In this document: positions 1-8,636 of the stretch, piece after piece | Layout: each line of letters starts with the position of its first letter | How positions within the stretch are numbered: the stretch's first letter is position 1 | NCBI GenBank assembly: GCA_023423995.1 | Contig: JAFAEL010000164.1 | Location: 1-11,498 of the forward strand | Source: Pseudomonadota bacterium | GTDB taxonomy: Bacteria; Pseudomonadota; Alphaproteobacteria; Rhizobiales; Beijerinckiaceae | Reading direction: 5' to 3' | Length of the DNA: 11,498 nt | Position numbers and translations under genes: made by a program | Notes under the pieces: model-generated | Seen by the model: only the letters and a program-made list of their open reading frames with translations | Told to the model about the DNA's origin: nothing | The model's database searches: none

Positions 1-1080
1 GACGAGCAGGCGGCGGCCTCTCCCAACAAGGCGGCCGCCCCCAAGCCGCGGCCCGAGCCCAAGCAGGCCGATGCCGCGCCTGCCGTCGGCGTCCAGACCG
101 TCACGGTCGAGCCGGACGAGACCGGGATGCGGGTGGACCGTTTTCTCACGGCTCGGTTCCCGGACCTGTCCTTCGCACATATCCAGCGCATCGTCAGGAA
201 GGGCGAGCTCAGGATCGACGGCAAGCGCGCCAAGCCGAACGACCGGCTGGAGGCCGGGCAGCAGGTCCGCATCCCGCCCCTGAAGCTCGATCAGAAGCCG
301 CCCTCCAGCCGGGTTCCGGGGGAGGAATCGAAGGACGCGCTCTTCTTCCGGCAGAACGCGCTCTACGAGGACGACGACGTCCTCATCATCAACAAGCCGT
401 CGGGCCTCGCCGTCCAGGGCGGCTCCGGCACCAAGCGGCATGTCGACGGCATGCTGGAGGCGCTGCGCGACAGGCAGGGCCAGAAGCCGCGGCTCGTCCA
501 CCGGCTCGACAAGGACACGGCCGGCTGCCTCGTCATCGCCAAGACGCGCTTCGCCGCGACGGCGCTTGCGAAGTCGTTCCGCTCCCGGGCGACGCGGAAG
601 ATCTACTGGGCGCTCGTCGCCGGAATTCCGCGGACGCGGCAGGGTCGGATCTCGACCTATCTGGCGCGCGAGGAGGTCGAGGACGGGGACAGCCGCATGG
701 CGGTCTCCAAGCACGGCGCCGAAGGCGCAAGCCACGCGCTCACTTACTACGCGATGGTCGACCAGGCGGGGCAGAAGCTTGCCTGGCTCTCCATGAAGCC
801 CGTGACCGGCCGAACCCACCAGTTGCGCGCGCATGCCGCCCATATCGGGCACCCGATCATCGGCGACCCGAAATACTTCAACGTCGAGAATTACGAGTTC
901 CCCGGCGGCATCCAGAACCGCCTGCACCTCCTGGCCCGCCGCATCGTCATCCCCCACCCGCGAACCGGCAAGCCGATCGACGTCACGGCCCCGCTCCCGG
1001 CCCACATGCAGCAGAGCTTCAACTTGCTCGGCCTCGACGCCTCGCGCTACGACCCGATCGAGGAATCGCCGGAGGAGTAG
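1..1080 (+). CDS. rluC: RluC/RluA-family 23S rRNA pseudouridine synthase (5' end outside window)
   Basis: Converts specific uridines of large-subunit rRNA to pseudouridine in the cytoplasm. The frame is open from base 1, so the true start lies upstream. The first ~42 codons are an Ala/Pro/Lys-rich low-complexity extension. An S4-type RNA-binding domain then begins at MRVDRFL (codon 43) and runs to about codon 95. The catalytic domain contains HRLDKDTAG, whose Asp at bases 508-510 is the expected nucleophile; the usual Ser after DT is Ala here. The second family motif, RTHQLRAHAAHIGHPIIGDP, starts at base 811. The gene ends with TAG at 1078-1080. The ATG at 127 opens exactly at the S4 domain and is a fallback start, but the in-frame extension argues for a longer protein. 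RluC rather than RluA or RluD is favoured because of the S4 domain and the usual synteny with HAD and ATP12 genes. The exact target uridines cannot be read from sequence. Confidence 0.93.
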   Translation, partial: DEQAAASPNKAAAPKPRPEPKQADAAPAVGVQTVTVEPDETGMRVDRFLTARFPDLSFAHIQRIVRKGELRIDGKRAKPNDRLEAGQQVRIPPLKLDQKPPSSRVPGEESKDALFFRQNALYEDDDVLIINKPSGLAVQGGSGTKRHVDGMLEALRDRQGQKPRLVHRLDKDTAGCLVIAKTRFAATALAKSFRSRATRKIYWALVAGIPRTRQGRISTYLAREEVEDGDSRMAVSKHGAEGASHALTYYAMVDQAGQKLAWLSMKPVTGRTHQLRAHAAHIGHPIIGDPKYFNVENYEFPGGIQNRLHLLARRIVIPHPRTGKPIDVTAPLPAHMQQSFNLLGLDASRYDPIEESPEE

Positions 1081-1210
1081 GCGGGAGACGCAGATCGTCC
1101 CGGGCGAAAGCTTGTCCCTCGGCCGGCTTCGGCTGCGACACACCCGGAGCGCTCGACGACATGACACGGAAACGTCCGCAGCAGACGTTCCGCAGGGAGG
1201 ACCCGATGCA

Positions 1211-1705
1211 ATGAGCCCCTTCGAATCGCAACCCGGCGCCCGCCTGCTCGGGTGCTGCCTTCTCGTCGCGGCGCCCCTGGCGCTGGCGGCCTGCTCGAGC
1301 GGGACGCGCGAAGCCGCTCTCACCCCGGCCGTCGCGGTGGCGTCCGGGCCGACGTCGCTGGCGCGCGAGCAGCTCGTGGGGAGGTGGGGTGTCGCGTCCT
1401 TTCACAACGAGAAGGATCGCCGGCGAACCGAGGCCCAGGCCCGTGCGGAATGCAAGAGCCCCTACGTGATCGCGAAGGGGCCGACCGACGGCGTCATGAT
1501 GCACGTCGCGGATGACCCGAAACTCTATGAGCTCAAGCTGAAGGGCGGCGCGGGCGGCAAGACCTATCTCGGCTTCGAGGCCCCCGCTGGCGCGCCGGAC
1601 GACCGCGAGATCCTGTCCGCGAGCAGCGGATTGGTCCTCATGCGCTTCGTCGAGCCGGAGATCAGCCGGCGCTACGGCACCTTCGTCTACGCCCGATGCG
1701 CCTGA
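1211..1705 (+). CDS. small outer-membrane or periplasmic lipoprotein of unknown function
   Basis: A 164-residue protein with a lipoprotein signal: hydrophobic residues 12-27, then lipobox LAAC with Cys28 as the expected lipidation site and CSSG after it. The mature part has a conserved-looking core beginning LVGRWGVASFHNEKDR (about residue 56). It continues through a Cys-containing PYVI stretch and a VMMHVADD segment and ends YGTFVYARC. I recall similar unnamed lipoproteins in Methylobacteriaceae and Bradyrhizobiaceae; the function is not known to me. The Shine-Dalgarno AGGGAGG (1194-1200) is 10 bases from ATG 1211 but only 5 bases from another ATG at 1206, which opens a two-codon frame ending in TGA 1212-1214 across the lipoprotein start. 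It follows rluC by 130 bases and precedes an L,D-transpeptidase by 23 bases, so an envelope role is likely. Confidence 0.85.
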   Translation: MSPFESQPGARLLGCCLLVAAPLALAACSSGTREAALTPAVAVASGPTSLAREQLVGRWGVASFHNEKDRRRTEAQARAECKSPYVIAKGPTDGVMMHVADDPKLYELKLKGGAGGKTYLGFEAPAGAPDDREILSASSGLVLMRFVEPEISRRYGTFVYARCA

Positions 1706-1728
1706 TCCGAGGACGCGTGGAGTTGGCC

Positions 1729-2382
1729 ATGCAGCCCGACGAACTCGATGTCCTGCGAAGGAAGCCAGCCCTCATCCGGAGGTGGGTCGCGGGCACTGCG
1801 CTCCTCCTCCTCGCGGGCCTCGCCGTGCCGGCGGGGGCGCAGCCCGGAAGGCAGCCGGAACCGAACCTGGCCGATGTCCCGGACGAGCCTGGACGCGTCT
1901 CCGGCGAGGAGACGGTCATCGCCGAGGGCCCATTCGCCAGGCAGGCGGTCTTCTTCCGCTCAAGCGAGGCGCCCGGGACGGTGGTGGTGCACACCTCCGA
2001 GCGCTTTCTCTACGTGGTCCAGGGGAACAACCGCGCGCTTCGCTACGGGATCGGGGTCGGCCGCGAAGGTTTCCAGTGGTCCGGCCTCGTCAAGGTCACG
2101 CGCAAGGCCGAATGGCCGGACTGGCGGCCGCCGCCGGAGATGATCGCCCGGCAGCCCTACCTTCCCCGGTTCATGGCCGGCGGCCCGGGCAATCCCATGG
2201 GCGCGCGGGCGCTCTATCTCGGCTCGACGGTGTTCCGCATCCACGGCACCAACCAGCCCGAAACGATCGGCACCGCCATCTCGTCCGGCTGCTTCCGGCT
2301 GGCGAACGGCGACATCATCGACCTCTACGAGCGCGTGCCGGTCGGCACGAAGGTGATCGTCCGCCACGCGGCGAGCCTCTGA
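1729..2382 (+). CDS. L,D-transpeptidase (YkuD domain), exported
   Basis: YkuD-family enzymes make 3-3 peptidoglycan cross-links or attach proteins to peptidoglycan in the periplasm, using a catalytic Cys. This 217-residue protein has a basic N-terminus, a hydrophobic stretch at about residues 21-36, and a likely cleavage site at AGA-Q. The C-terminal half carries the catalytic signature: His172 in the HGTNQP segment and Cys188 in SSGCFR, with spacing typical of the family. Phe follows the catalytic Cys where Ile or Val is more common. The start at 1729 is preceded by GGAG (1719-1722) at 6 bases. An in-frame ATG at 1696, overlapping the end of the lipoprotein gene, and a GTG at 1717 would add 11 or 4 residues and cannot be excluded. 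No separate peptidoglycan-binding domain is present. Which type of linkage it makes is unknown. Confidence 0.92.
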   Translation: MQPDELDVLRRKPALIRRWVAGTALLLLAGLAVPAGAQPGRQPEPNLADVPDEPGRVSGEETVIAEGPFARQAVFFRSSEAPGTVVVHTSERFLYVVQGNNRALRYGIGVGREGFQWSGLVKVTRKAEWPDWRPPPEMIARQPYLPRFMAGGPGNPMGARALYLGSTVFRIHGTNQPETIGTAISSGCFRLANGDIIDLYERVPVGTKVIVRHAASL

Positions 2383-2423
2383 TGCCTGTCCTACCAATCC
2401 GGGAGCTAGGAGCCCGTCCGATC

Positions 2424-3455
2424 ATGTCGAAGACGCTCATCTCCCGATTGGGGCAGGCGATCGCGGTCGCGGTGGCGGCTGTCCTCGGAGCGGGCGCGGC
2501 TTCGGCCGGGACGCTGGAACAGGTGAAGCAGCGTGGCCAGCTGCTTTGCGGCGTGAGCGAGGGGCTACCCGGCTTCTCGGAGCAGAAGCCGGACGGGCAA
2601 TGGTCCGGCTTCGATGTCGATTTCTGCCGCGCCGTCGCGGGCGCCATCTTCGATGATCGGACGAAAGTGTCCTTCGTGCCGCTCTCGGCCGCGAACCGGT
2701 TCGAGGCCCTGAAGGCGGGCCGGGTCGACCTCCTGTCGCGCAACTCGACCTGGACGCTGGAGAGGGAGGCAGGGCTCGGCCTCACCTTCGCGGGCATCAC
2801 CTACCATGACGGCCAGGGCTTTCTGGTGCCGCGCAACCTCAACGTCACCTCGGCGCTCGAGCTCGACAAGGCGAAGGTCTGCGTGCAGGCCGGGACGACA
2901 ACGCAGCTCAACCTCGCCGATTTCTTCCGCGCCAACTCGATCACCTATGAGGAGCGGCTGTTCCAGAGCAGCGCCGACGCCCTCCGGGCCTTCGACCGCG
3001 GGGAGTGCAACGTGCTCACGCGCGACCAATCGGCCCTGTTCGCGGAGCGCCTGAGCCTCAGCCGCCCGGCGGACGCGATCGTCCTGCCAGACGTCATCTC
3101 GAAGGAGCCGCTCGGGCCGGCCACGCGCGCCGATGACGTCCCCTGGTCCAACGTCGTGAAGTGGGTGAACTTCGCCCTCGTGAACGCCGAGGAGCTCGGG
3201 ATCACGTCCGCCAACGCGGCCGATGCGAAGAGCTCGGCAAAGCCCGACGTCCGCCGCTTCGCCGGGCTGGAAGGCGGCTTCGGCGAGCTGCTCGGCCTCG
3301 GCAGCGGGTGGGCGCTCCAGGCCGTCCAGGCCTCCGGAAATTACGCGGAGCTGTTCGAGAGGAATCTCGGCTCCGACTCGAAGCTCGGGATCCCGCGCGG
3401 CCTGAACCAGCTCTGGAGCATGGGCGGCATCCTCTACGCGCCGCCGCTCCGGTAG
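2424..3455 (+). CDS. AapJ-like general L-amino-acid ABC transporter periplasmic binding protein
   Basis: Captures amino acids in the periplasm and delivers them to an ABC permease. The 343-residue length fits AapJ/BztA (about 340). A Sec signal peptide covers about residues 1-28, ending ASA before GTLEQVKQRGQL. Family-typical segments follow in order: SGFDVDFCRAVAGAIF, VPLSAANRFEALKAG, LLSRNSTWTL, a TFAGITYHDGQGF segment, CVQAGTTTQLNLADFF, TRDQSALFAERL, and ISKEPLGP followed by VVKWVNFALVNAEELGIT. The ATG at 2424 gives a clean signal peptide and has AGGAG at 2408-2412. An in-frame ATG at 2382, overlapping the transpeptidase stop, would add 14 residues before the signal and is less likely. The permease and ATPase partners (aapQ, aapM, aapP) do not follow, so this is a stand-alone binding protein using a transporter encoded elsewhere, or acting otherwise. 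Confidence 0.93.
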   Translation: MSKTLISRLGQAIAVAVAAVLGAGAASAGTLEQVKQRGQLLCGVSEGLPGFSEQKPDGQWSGFDVDFCRAVAGAIFDDRTKVSFVPLSAANRFEALKAGRVDLLSRNSTWTLEREAGLGLTFAGITYHDGQGFLVPRNLNVTSALELDKAKVCVQAGTTTQLNLADFFRANSITYEERLFQSSADALRAFDRGECNVLTRDQSALFAERLSLSRPADAIVLPDVISKEPLGPATRADDVPWSNVVKWVNFALVNAEELGITSANAADAKSSAKPDVRRFAGLEGGFGELLGLGSGWALQAVQASGNYAELFERNLGSDSKLGIPRGLNQLWSMGGILYAPPLR

Positions 3456-3524
3456 CGTCGGAGGGGCAAGCCGCGGAGCGGCGTCTGGCTGCACCGCCTC
3501 GCCTTCGCGGCCGGCGGACGCTAC

Positions 3525-4199
3525 ATGACACGCTCCATGCAGCTCCTGATCCTCGATGTCGACGGCACGCTCGTCGACAGCCAGAACCTCATCGTCGCCG
3601 CCCAGCGCGACGCCTTCGCGGCCTGCGGGCTCGAGGCGCCGAGCCGCGAGCGCTCGCTCTCGATCGTCGGCCTGTCGCTGGCGGAAGCCTTTACGGCGCT
3701 GGTCGGCCCAGCCGGCCCGATCGAGGCCCTCGCGGAAGGCTACAAGGCAGCCTTCGCGCGGCTGCGGGCGGACCCGGCGACGGTCGAGCCGCTCTTTCCC
3801 GAGGTGGAGGAGGTGATCGGCCGCCTCGCCGCCCGGGACGACCTTCTCCTCGGCATCGCGACCGGCAAGTCCCGGCGCGGGGTGGCGCATCTTCTCGAGC
3901 GGCATGGCTGGCGCTCGTTCTTCACGACGATCCAGACGGCGGACGACGCGCCCTCGAAGCCCGATCCGGGCATGATCCTCCAGGCCATGGCCGAGACGGG
4001 GATCGGCCCGGAGGCGACCACCATGCTCGGGGACACCTCCTTCGACATGGCGATGGCGAGGGCGGCGGGCGTGCGGCCGATCGGCGTCTCCTGGGGCTAC
4101 CATCCGGTGACGGCCCTGCAGGAAGCCGGCGCGGAGGCGATCATCGACGGCTTCGGGGCCGTGGAGGATCTCCTGCCGGCGCGAGCGAAGGCGGCCTGA
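3525..4199 (+). CDS. HAD-superfamily (IA) phosphatase, phosphoglycolate-phosphatase-like
   Basis: A soluble 224-residue hydrolase of the Gph-like HAD group. All four HAD motifs are visible: motif I LILDVDGTLVDS (nucleophile Asp11, acid/base Asp13), motif II in ATGKS (Thr113), motif III Lys145 in SKPDPGM, and motif IV GDTSFD (Asp170, Asp174). A helical C1-type cap lies between motif I and about residue 95. The substrate is not readable; phosphoglycolate is the textbook relative, but many such enzymes act on other small phosphates. Start ATG 3525 is taken; ATG 3537, four codons in, also leaves motif I intact. The downstream ATP12 gene begins one base after the stop, so the two are almost surely co-transcribed. 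In related alphaproteobacteria this gene commonly sits between rluC and the ATP12 gene; here three envelope genes separate it from rluC. Confidence 0.93.
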   Translation: MTRSMQLLILDVDGTLVDSQNLIVAAQRDAFAACGLEAPSRERSLSIVGLSLAEAFTALVGPAGPIEALAEGYKAAFARLRADPATVEPLFPEVEEVIGRLAARDDLLLGIATGKSRRGVAHLLERHGWRSFFTTIQTADDAPSKPDPGMILQAMAETGIGPEATTMLGDTSFDMAMARAAGVRPIGVSWGYHPVTALQEAGAEAIIDGFGAVEDLLPARAKAA

Positions 4200-4200
4200 C

Positions 4201-4926
4201 ATGGCGGAGAACGGGGCGGGCGCGACGAAGCGCTTCTACAAGCAGGCCGGCTTCGAGGCGGGGGAGGGCGGCTTCGCCCTGACGCTGGACGGCCGGAAGG
4301 CGCGCACGCCGGGTCGTGCGCCGCTCGCGCTTCCGACCCGGCCGCTCGCGGAGGCGGTCGCGGCCGAATGGGAGGCCCAGGGCGACAGCGTCGACCCGAC
4401 CACGATGCCGCTGACGCGGCTGGCGAACTCGACCATCGACGGGGTCGCGCCGCGCGCCGAGGAGGTTCGGGCGGATCTCGTGCGCTATGCCGGGTCCGAC
4501 CTCGTCGTCTATCGCGCGGCGGAGCCGGAGAAGCTGGTCGCGGAGCAGGCGGCCGCCTGGGACCCGGTCCATGCCTGGGCGCATGACGAGCTCGGCGCCC
4601 ATTTCATGCTGAGCGAGGGCGTGATGTTCGTCGAGCAGCCCGAGGCAGCGCTATCGGCGATCCGGGCCGAACTCGCGCGCGAATCGTCGCCCTTCGCGCT
4701 CGCCGCCCTGCACGTGATGACCACGCTGACCGGCTCGGTGCTGATCGCCCTCATGCATGCCGCCGGCCGCCTCTCTGTCGAGGAGGCGTGGCGCGCCGCA
4801 CACGCGGACGAGTTCTTCCAGGAGAGCCGCTGGGGGGAGGATTACGAGGCCGCCGAGCGGCGAAGCCGGCGCGAGGCGGAGTTTCGGGCCGCCTCACGAT
4901 TTCTGGCCCTTGCCCGGGCCGGCTAG
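4201..4926 (+). CDS. ATP12-family F1-ATPase assembly chaperone
   Basis: ATP12 proteins bind the F1 alpha subunit and prevent its aggregation during ATP synthase assembly; bacterial members are largely alphaproteobacterial, matching the mitochondrial link. The 241-residue protein has the family N-terminal pattern: KRFYKQAGFE, then LTLDGRKARTPGRAPLALPT, then AVAAEWEAQGDSVDPTTMPL followed by TRLANSTIDGV. The middle has DLVRYAGSDLVVYRA, and the C-terminal part is helical, ending near EFFQESRWGEDYEAAERR. The start follows the HAD stop by one base with no room for its own promoter, so translation is probably coupled. It ends 18 bases before the stop of a convergent small gene, with no clear terminator between them. 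Confidence 0.95.
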   Translation: MAENGAGATKRFYKQAGFEAGEGGFALTLDGRKARTPGRAPLALPTRPLAEAVAAEWEAQGDSVDPTTMPLTRLANSTIDGVAPRAEEVRADLVRYAGSDLVVYRAAEPEKLVAEQAAAWDPVHAWAHDELGAHFMLSEGVMFVEQPEAALSAIRAELARESSPFALAALHVMTTLTGSVLIALMHAAGRLSVEEAWRAAHADEFFQESRWGEDYEAAERRSRREAEFRAASRFLALARAG

Positions 4927-4944
4927 AACCGGCTCGGCACGGGC

Positions 4945-5094
4945 TCACATGGTGGACATCGAAGCGATGGCGGAGGCGGCGCTCACGGCCGCCACGACGG
5001 CCAGTCCCAGCCGCACGAACGGCACCTGACGCCGTTCCAACCCACGTACGAGAGCCTTGCGCCGTCGGCGCGCAGCCTTGTTGTTCTGATCCAT
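4945..5094 (-). CDS. small single-span membrane protein, 49 residues, unknown function
   Basis: The frame reads MDQNNKAARRRRKALVRG, then LERRQVPFV and RLGLAVVAAVSAASAIASMSTM. The strongly basic N-terminal half (RRRRK, LERR) is followed by one hydrophobic segment at about residues 27-45, the layout of a small inner-membrane protein with a positive cytoplasmic side. The frame stays open further upstream to 5220, but that part is Cys/His/Pro/Arg-rich without a good start, so ATG 5094 is chosen. The ribosome site is only moderate: a purine-rich AACGGAA directly before ATG, and AAGGCGAG further off. It resembles the protein encoded at 5210-5368 (VP followed by an aromatic residue, LGL, ASAI in the same order). 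It is not recognised; short hydrophobic frames can arise by chance in GC-rich DNA, but the resemblance argues for a real gene. Confidence 0.5.
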   Translation of the reverse strand: MDQNNKAARRRRKALVRGLERRQVPFVRLGLAVVAAVSAASAIASMSTM

Positions 5095-5139
5095 TTCCGT
5101 TTTGCTCGCCTTGGCCCCAGCCAAGCCGAGCTGAAATGG

Positions 5140-5202
5140 GGTGTGCGGCGCAACATGGAAGTGTGCAACCGCACACCGGGCGCGTGGCAAAACCCCACGC
5201 GC
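5140..5202. other. two consecutive stem-loops between the twin small genes
   Basis: The first is a 9-bp stem, GGTGTGCGG (5140-5148) with CCGCACACC (5169-5177), and a 20-base loop. The second is an 8-bp stem, GCGCGTGG (5180-5187) with CCACGCGC (5195-5202), and a 7-base loop. The second lies 8 bases past the stop of the - strand gene at 5210-5368, where a terminator would sit, but neither strand has a T-run after it. It may be a weak terminator, an mRNA-processing or stabilising structure, or chance. Confidence 0.35.
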
Positions 5203-5209
5203 AGTTCTG

Positions 5210-5368
5210 TCAGGCGGCAAACAGCGTCATGATCGCCGAAGCCGTGCAGCTTGCAGCCAAGAGGCCGAGGAAGGCCGCCGGGTAGGGGACTGCTTTCCCG
5301 ACTCGGAGCTCGCGCATTTCGGCGCGGATTGCGCCGTGGCGTGAGATGGACGTGTGCAGGAAGGGCAT
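5210..5368 (-). CDS. small single-span membrane protein, 52 residues, unknown function
   Basis: The ATG at 5368 is preceded by a near-perfect Shine-Dalgarno, GGAGGAGG (5374-5381 on the opposite strand), at 5 bases, the best ribosome site in the window and the main reason to call this a gene. The protein begins [20 protein letters not shown], continues [10 protein letters not shown], and ends in a hydrophobic segment ([20 protein letters not shown], about residues 31-50). The basic front and C-terminal membrane span match the 49-residue protein encoded downstream on the same strand, with shared VP-aromatic, LGL and ASAI positions. The pair are probably duplicated relatives. It is divergent from pccB with 175 bases between the starts. 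Function unknown. Confidence 0.62.
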   Translation of the reverse strand: MPFLHTSISRHGAIRAEMRELRVGKAVPYPAAFLGLLAASCTASAIMTLFAA

Positions 5369-5373
5369 CTGTG

Positions 5374-5381
5374 CCTCCTCC
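5374..5381 (-). promoter_or_regulatory. strong ribosome binding site of the 52-residue small gene
   Basis: GGAGGAGG on the - strand, 5 bases before ATG 5368. It decides the start in an open frame that extends much further upstream to 5941 through the antisense of pccB. Confidence 0.65.
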
Positions 5382-5543
5382 GTCCTGTCGGGGCCATGTT
5401 CGGCCACCACCACCCAAGACCATTCCGCGCCGGACAGATGTGCGCTGAAGCACGTGCCCGATGGTGCCCGCCCGCGCCCAGGGCCGTTTGTCGCGGCTCT
5501 GCAACATGCTAGGGCGGCGGGGGAAACGATACGGGACAGGTGC

Positions 5544-7070
<1,527 letters not shown>

Positions 7071-7087
7071 GGCGAAACTCCCCGCTC

Positions 7088-7139
7088 GCACCGGCGAAAG
7101 CCGGTGCCCACGGAGCTGGATCCCGGCTTCCGCCGGGAT
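7088..7139. repeat. REP-like inverted pair of palindromes, probable bidirectional terminator
   Basis: Two near-identical-core hairpins sit between convergent pccB and the permease gene. The first is an 8-bp stem GCACCGGC/GCCGGTGC with a GAAA loop (7088-7107). The second is an 8-bp stem ATCCCGGC/GCCGGGAT with a TTCC loop (7120-7139). Their GCCGG cores and opposite loop polarity make them an inverted pair, as in BIME-type REP elements. The CCGGCGAAAGCCGG core is a familiar interspersed repeat in many proteobacteria. The position between two converging gene ends fits transcript termination or 3'-end protection. There is no T-run. Confidence 0.7.
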
Positions 7140-7177
7140 GAGCGGCATGGGCGGCGCTCGTCCCCGCCGCCGCGTCC

Positions 7178-8632
7178 TCAGAATGCGCCGAAGAGCGAGC
7201 CGAGGAGGATCACGGCGGCCAGGGCCAGCAGCGAGCTGACGATCCCGACCATCACGATGTCGAAATAGCTCTCGCGGTGGCTGGAGCCGCAGAGGGCGAG
7301 CAGGGACACCACCGCGCCGTTATGCGGCAGGATGTCGAGCGTGCCGGAGCCGATCACGGCGACCCGGTGCAGGAGGGCGGGCGCGATGCCGAGCTGGGCG
7401 GCGAGGGCCATGTAGGTTTCCCCGAGCGCGTCGAGCGCGATGGTCAGCCCGCCAGAGGCGGATCCCGTCAGCGCCGCGAGCACGTTCGTCGCCACAGCGA
7501 GCGAGACCAGCGGCCCGCCCTCGATCGTCAGCACCCAGTCGCGGACGAGGGCGAAGGCGGGGAGCGCGGCGATCACGGCCCCGAAGCCGACCAGGGACGC
7601 GATGCTGAAGGCCGGCAGCACGGATGCGTTGGCGCCCGCATCCAGGCTCTCGCGGAGGGACGGCAGGCGCCCCCAGTTGAGGATGACCAGGACGAGGATC
7701 GCGGCCGCGAGCGCGACGACCACGGACCATACGCCCGCCACGGAGGCGAGCGAGGTGCTGCCCCAGCGCTCCTCGGCCAGGAACGAGACGTCGAGCCGGG
7801 GCAGGACCACGAGCGACATCAGCAGGTTGACGGCGACCACGACGAGGAGCGGCAGGGCGGCCCGGAGGATCTCCGGCTCCCTCTGGCTGTGCGCTCCATG
7901 CTCCATCTCGGCGGGATCGAACTCGCGCGCGGTCGTGGCGCGCTCGCGCAGCTTCTCGTCGCGGGCGGCCGCGGCCGCGTCGACCTCCGGCCCCGTGCCG
8001 TAGCCTTCGCCCTTCCGGCGGGCGCCGGCCTCCGCGAAGCGCAGCCACCACAGGCCCACGCCCAGCATGAGCGCCGCCGCGATCAGCCCGAGGCCGGGGG
8101 CCGCGAAGGGCGTGGTGCCGAAGAACGGCATCGGGATCGCGTTCTGGATGGCGGGCGTCCCGGGCAGCGCGGTCATCGTGAAGGTCGAGGTGCCGAGCGT
8201 GATCGCGGCCGGCATCAGCCGGCGCGGGATCTCCGCTGCGCGAAACAGCGCCTGCGCCATCGGCACGAGGACGAAGAAGGCGACGAACAGGGACACGCCG
8301 CCATAGGTCACCAGCGCACCCGCCAGCACGACGGCGAGGACGGCCCGCTCCTTCCCCAGGCGGGTGGTGATGAAGTCGGCGATCGCCGTCACCGAGCCCG
8401 TGTCGTTCATGAGCTTGCCGAACACGGCCCCGAGCAGGAACAGGGGGAAGAACTGCGCCAGGAACCGCGCCGCGCTGCCCATGAAGGTCTGCGTCCAGTT
8501 CGCCAGCAGGGGCTCCCGAGAGAGGGCGGCAGCGATCAGCGCGGCGGCCGGCGCCAGCAGCAGCACGCTCCAGCCGCGGAATGCCAGCAGGACGAGAAGG
8601 CCGAGGCCGAGCAGGATGCCGAGCAGGCCCAC
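7178..8632 (-). CDS. GntP-family permease (organic-acid : H+ symporter type)
   Basis: An integral inner-membrane transporter of 484 residues with a dozen or more hydrophobic segments. It begins with a long span (GLLGILLGLGLLVLLAFRGW) followed by LLAPAAALIAAAL, a pattern typical of GntP permeases. Further family-like stretches are FFPLFLLGAVFGKLMNDTGS, GGVSLFVAFFVLVPMA, TMTALPGTPAIQNAIPMPFF and, near the end, SGTLDILPHNGAVVSLLALC. A hydrophilic charged loop of roughly 55 residues lies in the middle (KGEGYG to HSQREPE). The start chosen is GTG at 8632, 4 bases after the patatin stop; it gives the usual family N-terminus, whereas longer starts overlap the patatin gene and add a polar Ser/Thr-rich tail. 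Co-transcription with the patatin gene is likely. The substrate is not readable: gluconate, 3-hydroxybutyrate and other small hydroxy-acids are known for the family. Confidence 0.92.
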   Translation of the reverse strand: MGLLGILLGLGLLVLLAFRGWSVLLLAPAAALIAAALSREPLLANWTQTFMGSAARFLAQFFPLFLLGAVFGKLMNDTGSVTAIADFITTRLGKERAVLAVVLAGALVTYGGVSLFVAFFVLVPMAQALFRAAEIPRRLMPAAITLGTSTFTMTALPGTPAIQNAIPMPFFGTTPFAAPGLGLIAAALMLGVGLWWLRFAEAGARRKGEGYGTGPEVDAAAAARDEKLRERATTAREFDPAEMEHGAHSQREPEILRAALPLLVVVAVNLLMSLVVLPRLDVSFLAEERWGSTSLASVAGVWSVVVALAAAILVLVILNWGRLPSLRESLDAGANASVLPAFSIASLVGFGAVIAALPAFALVRDWVLTIEGGPLVSLAVATNVLAALTGSASGGLTIALDALGETYMALAAQLGIAPALLHRVAVIGSGTLDILPHNGAVVSLLALCGSSHRESYFDIVMVGIVSSLLALAAVILLGSLFGAF

Positions 8633-8636
8633 GGCG

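Noticed and set aside
1019..1504. - strand open frame across the rluC-lipoprotein junction
   Set aside because: No ribosome site or motif; it overlaps the well-supported lipoprotein and the end of rluC.
2565..4202. Long - strand open frame (545 codons) antisense to the binding protein and HAD genes
   Set aside because: It is the antisense shadow of two clearly identified genes; its product is Arg/Glu/Gly-rich without a motif, as expected in high-GC DNA.
5488..5512. Possible pccB promoter TTGTCG with TGCTAG
   Set aside because: The spacing between the boxes is about 13 bases, too short for a sigma-70 promoter.
5346..5543. N-terminal extension of pccB upstream of ATG 5544
   Set aside because: The extension is Pro/Arg/Cys-rich and the PccB family begins at MKEMLELL; the extra frame is simply open.
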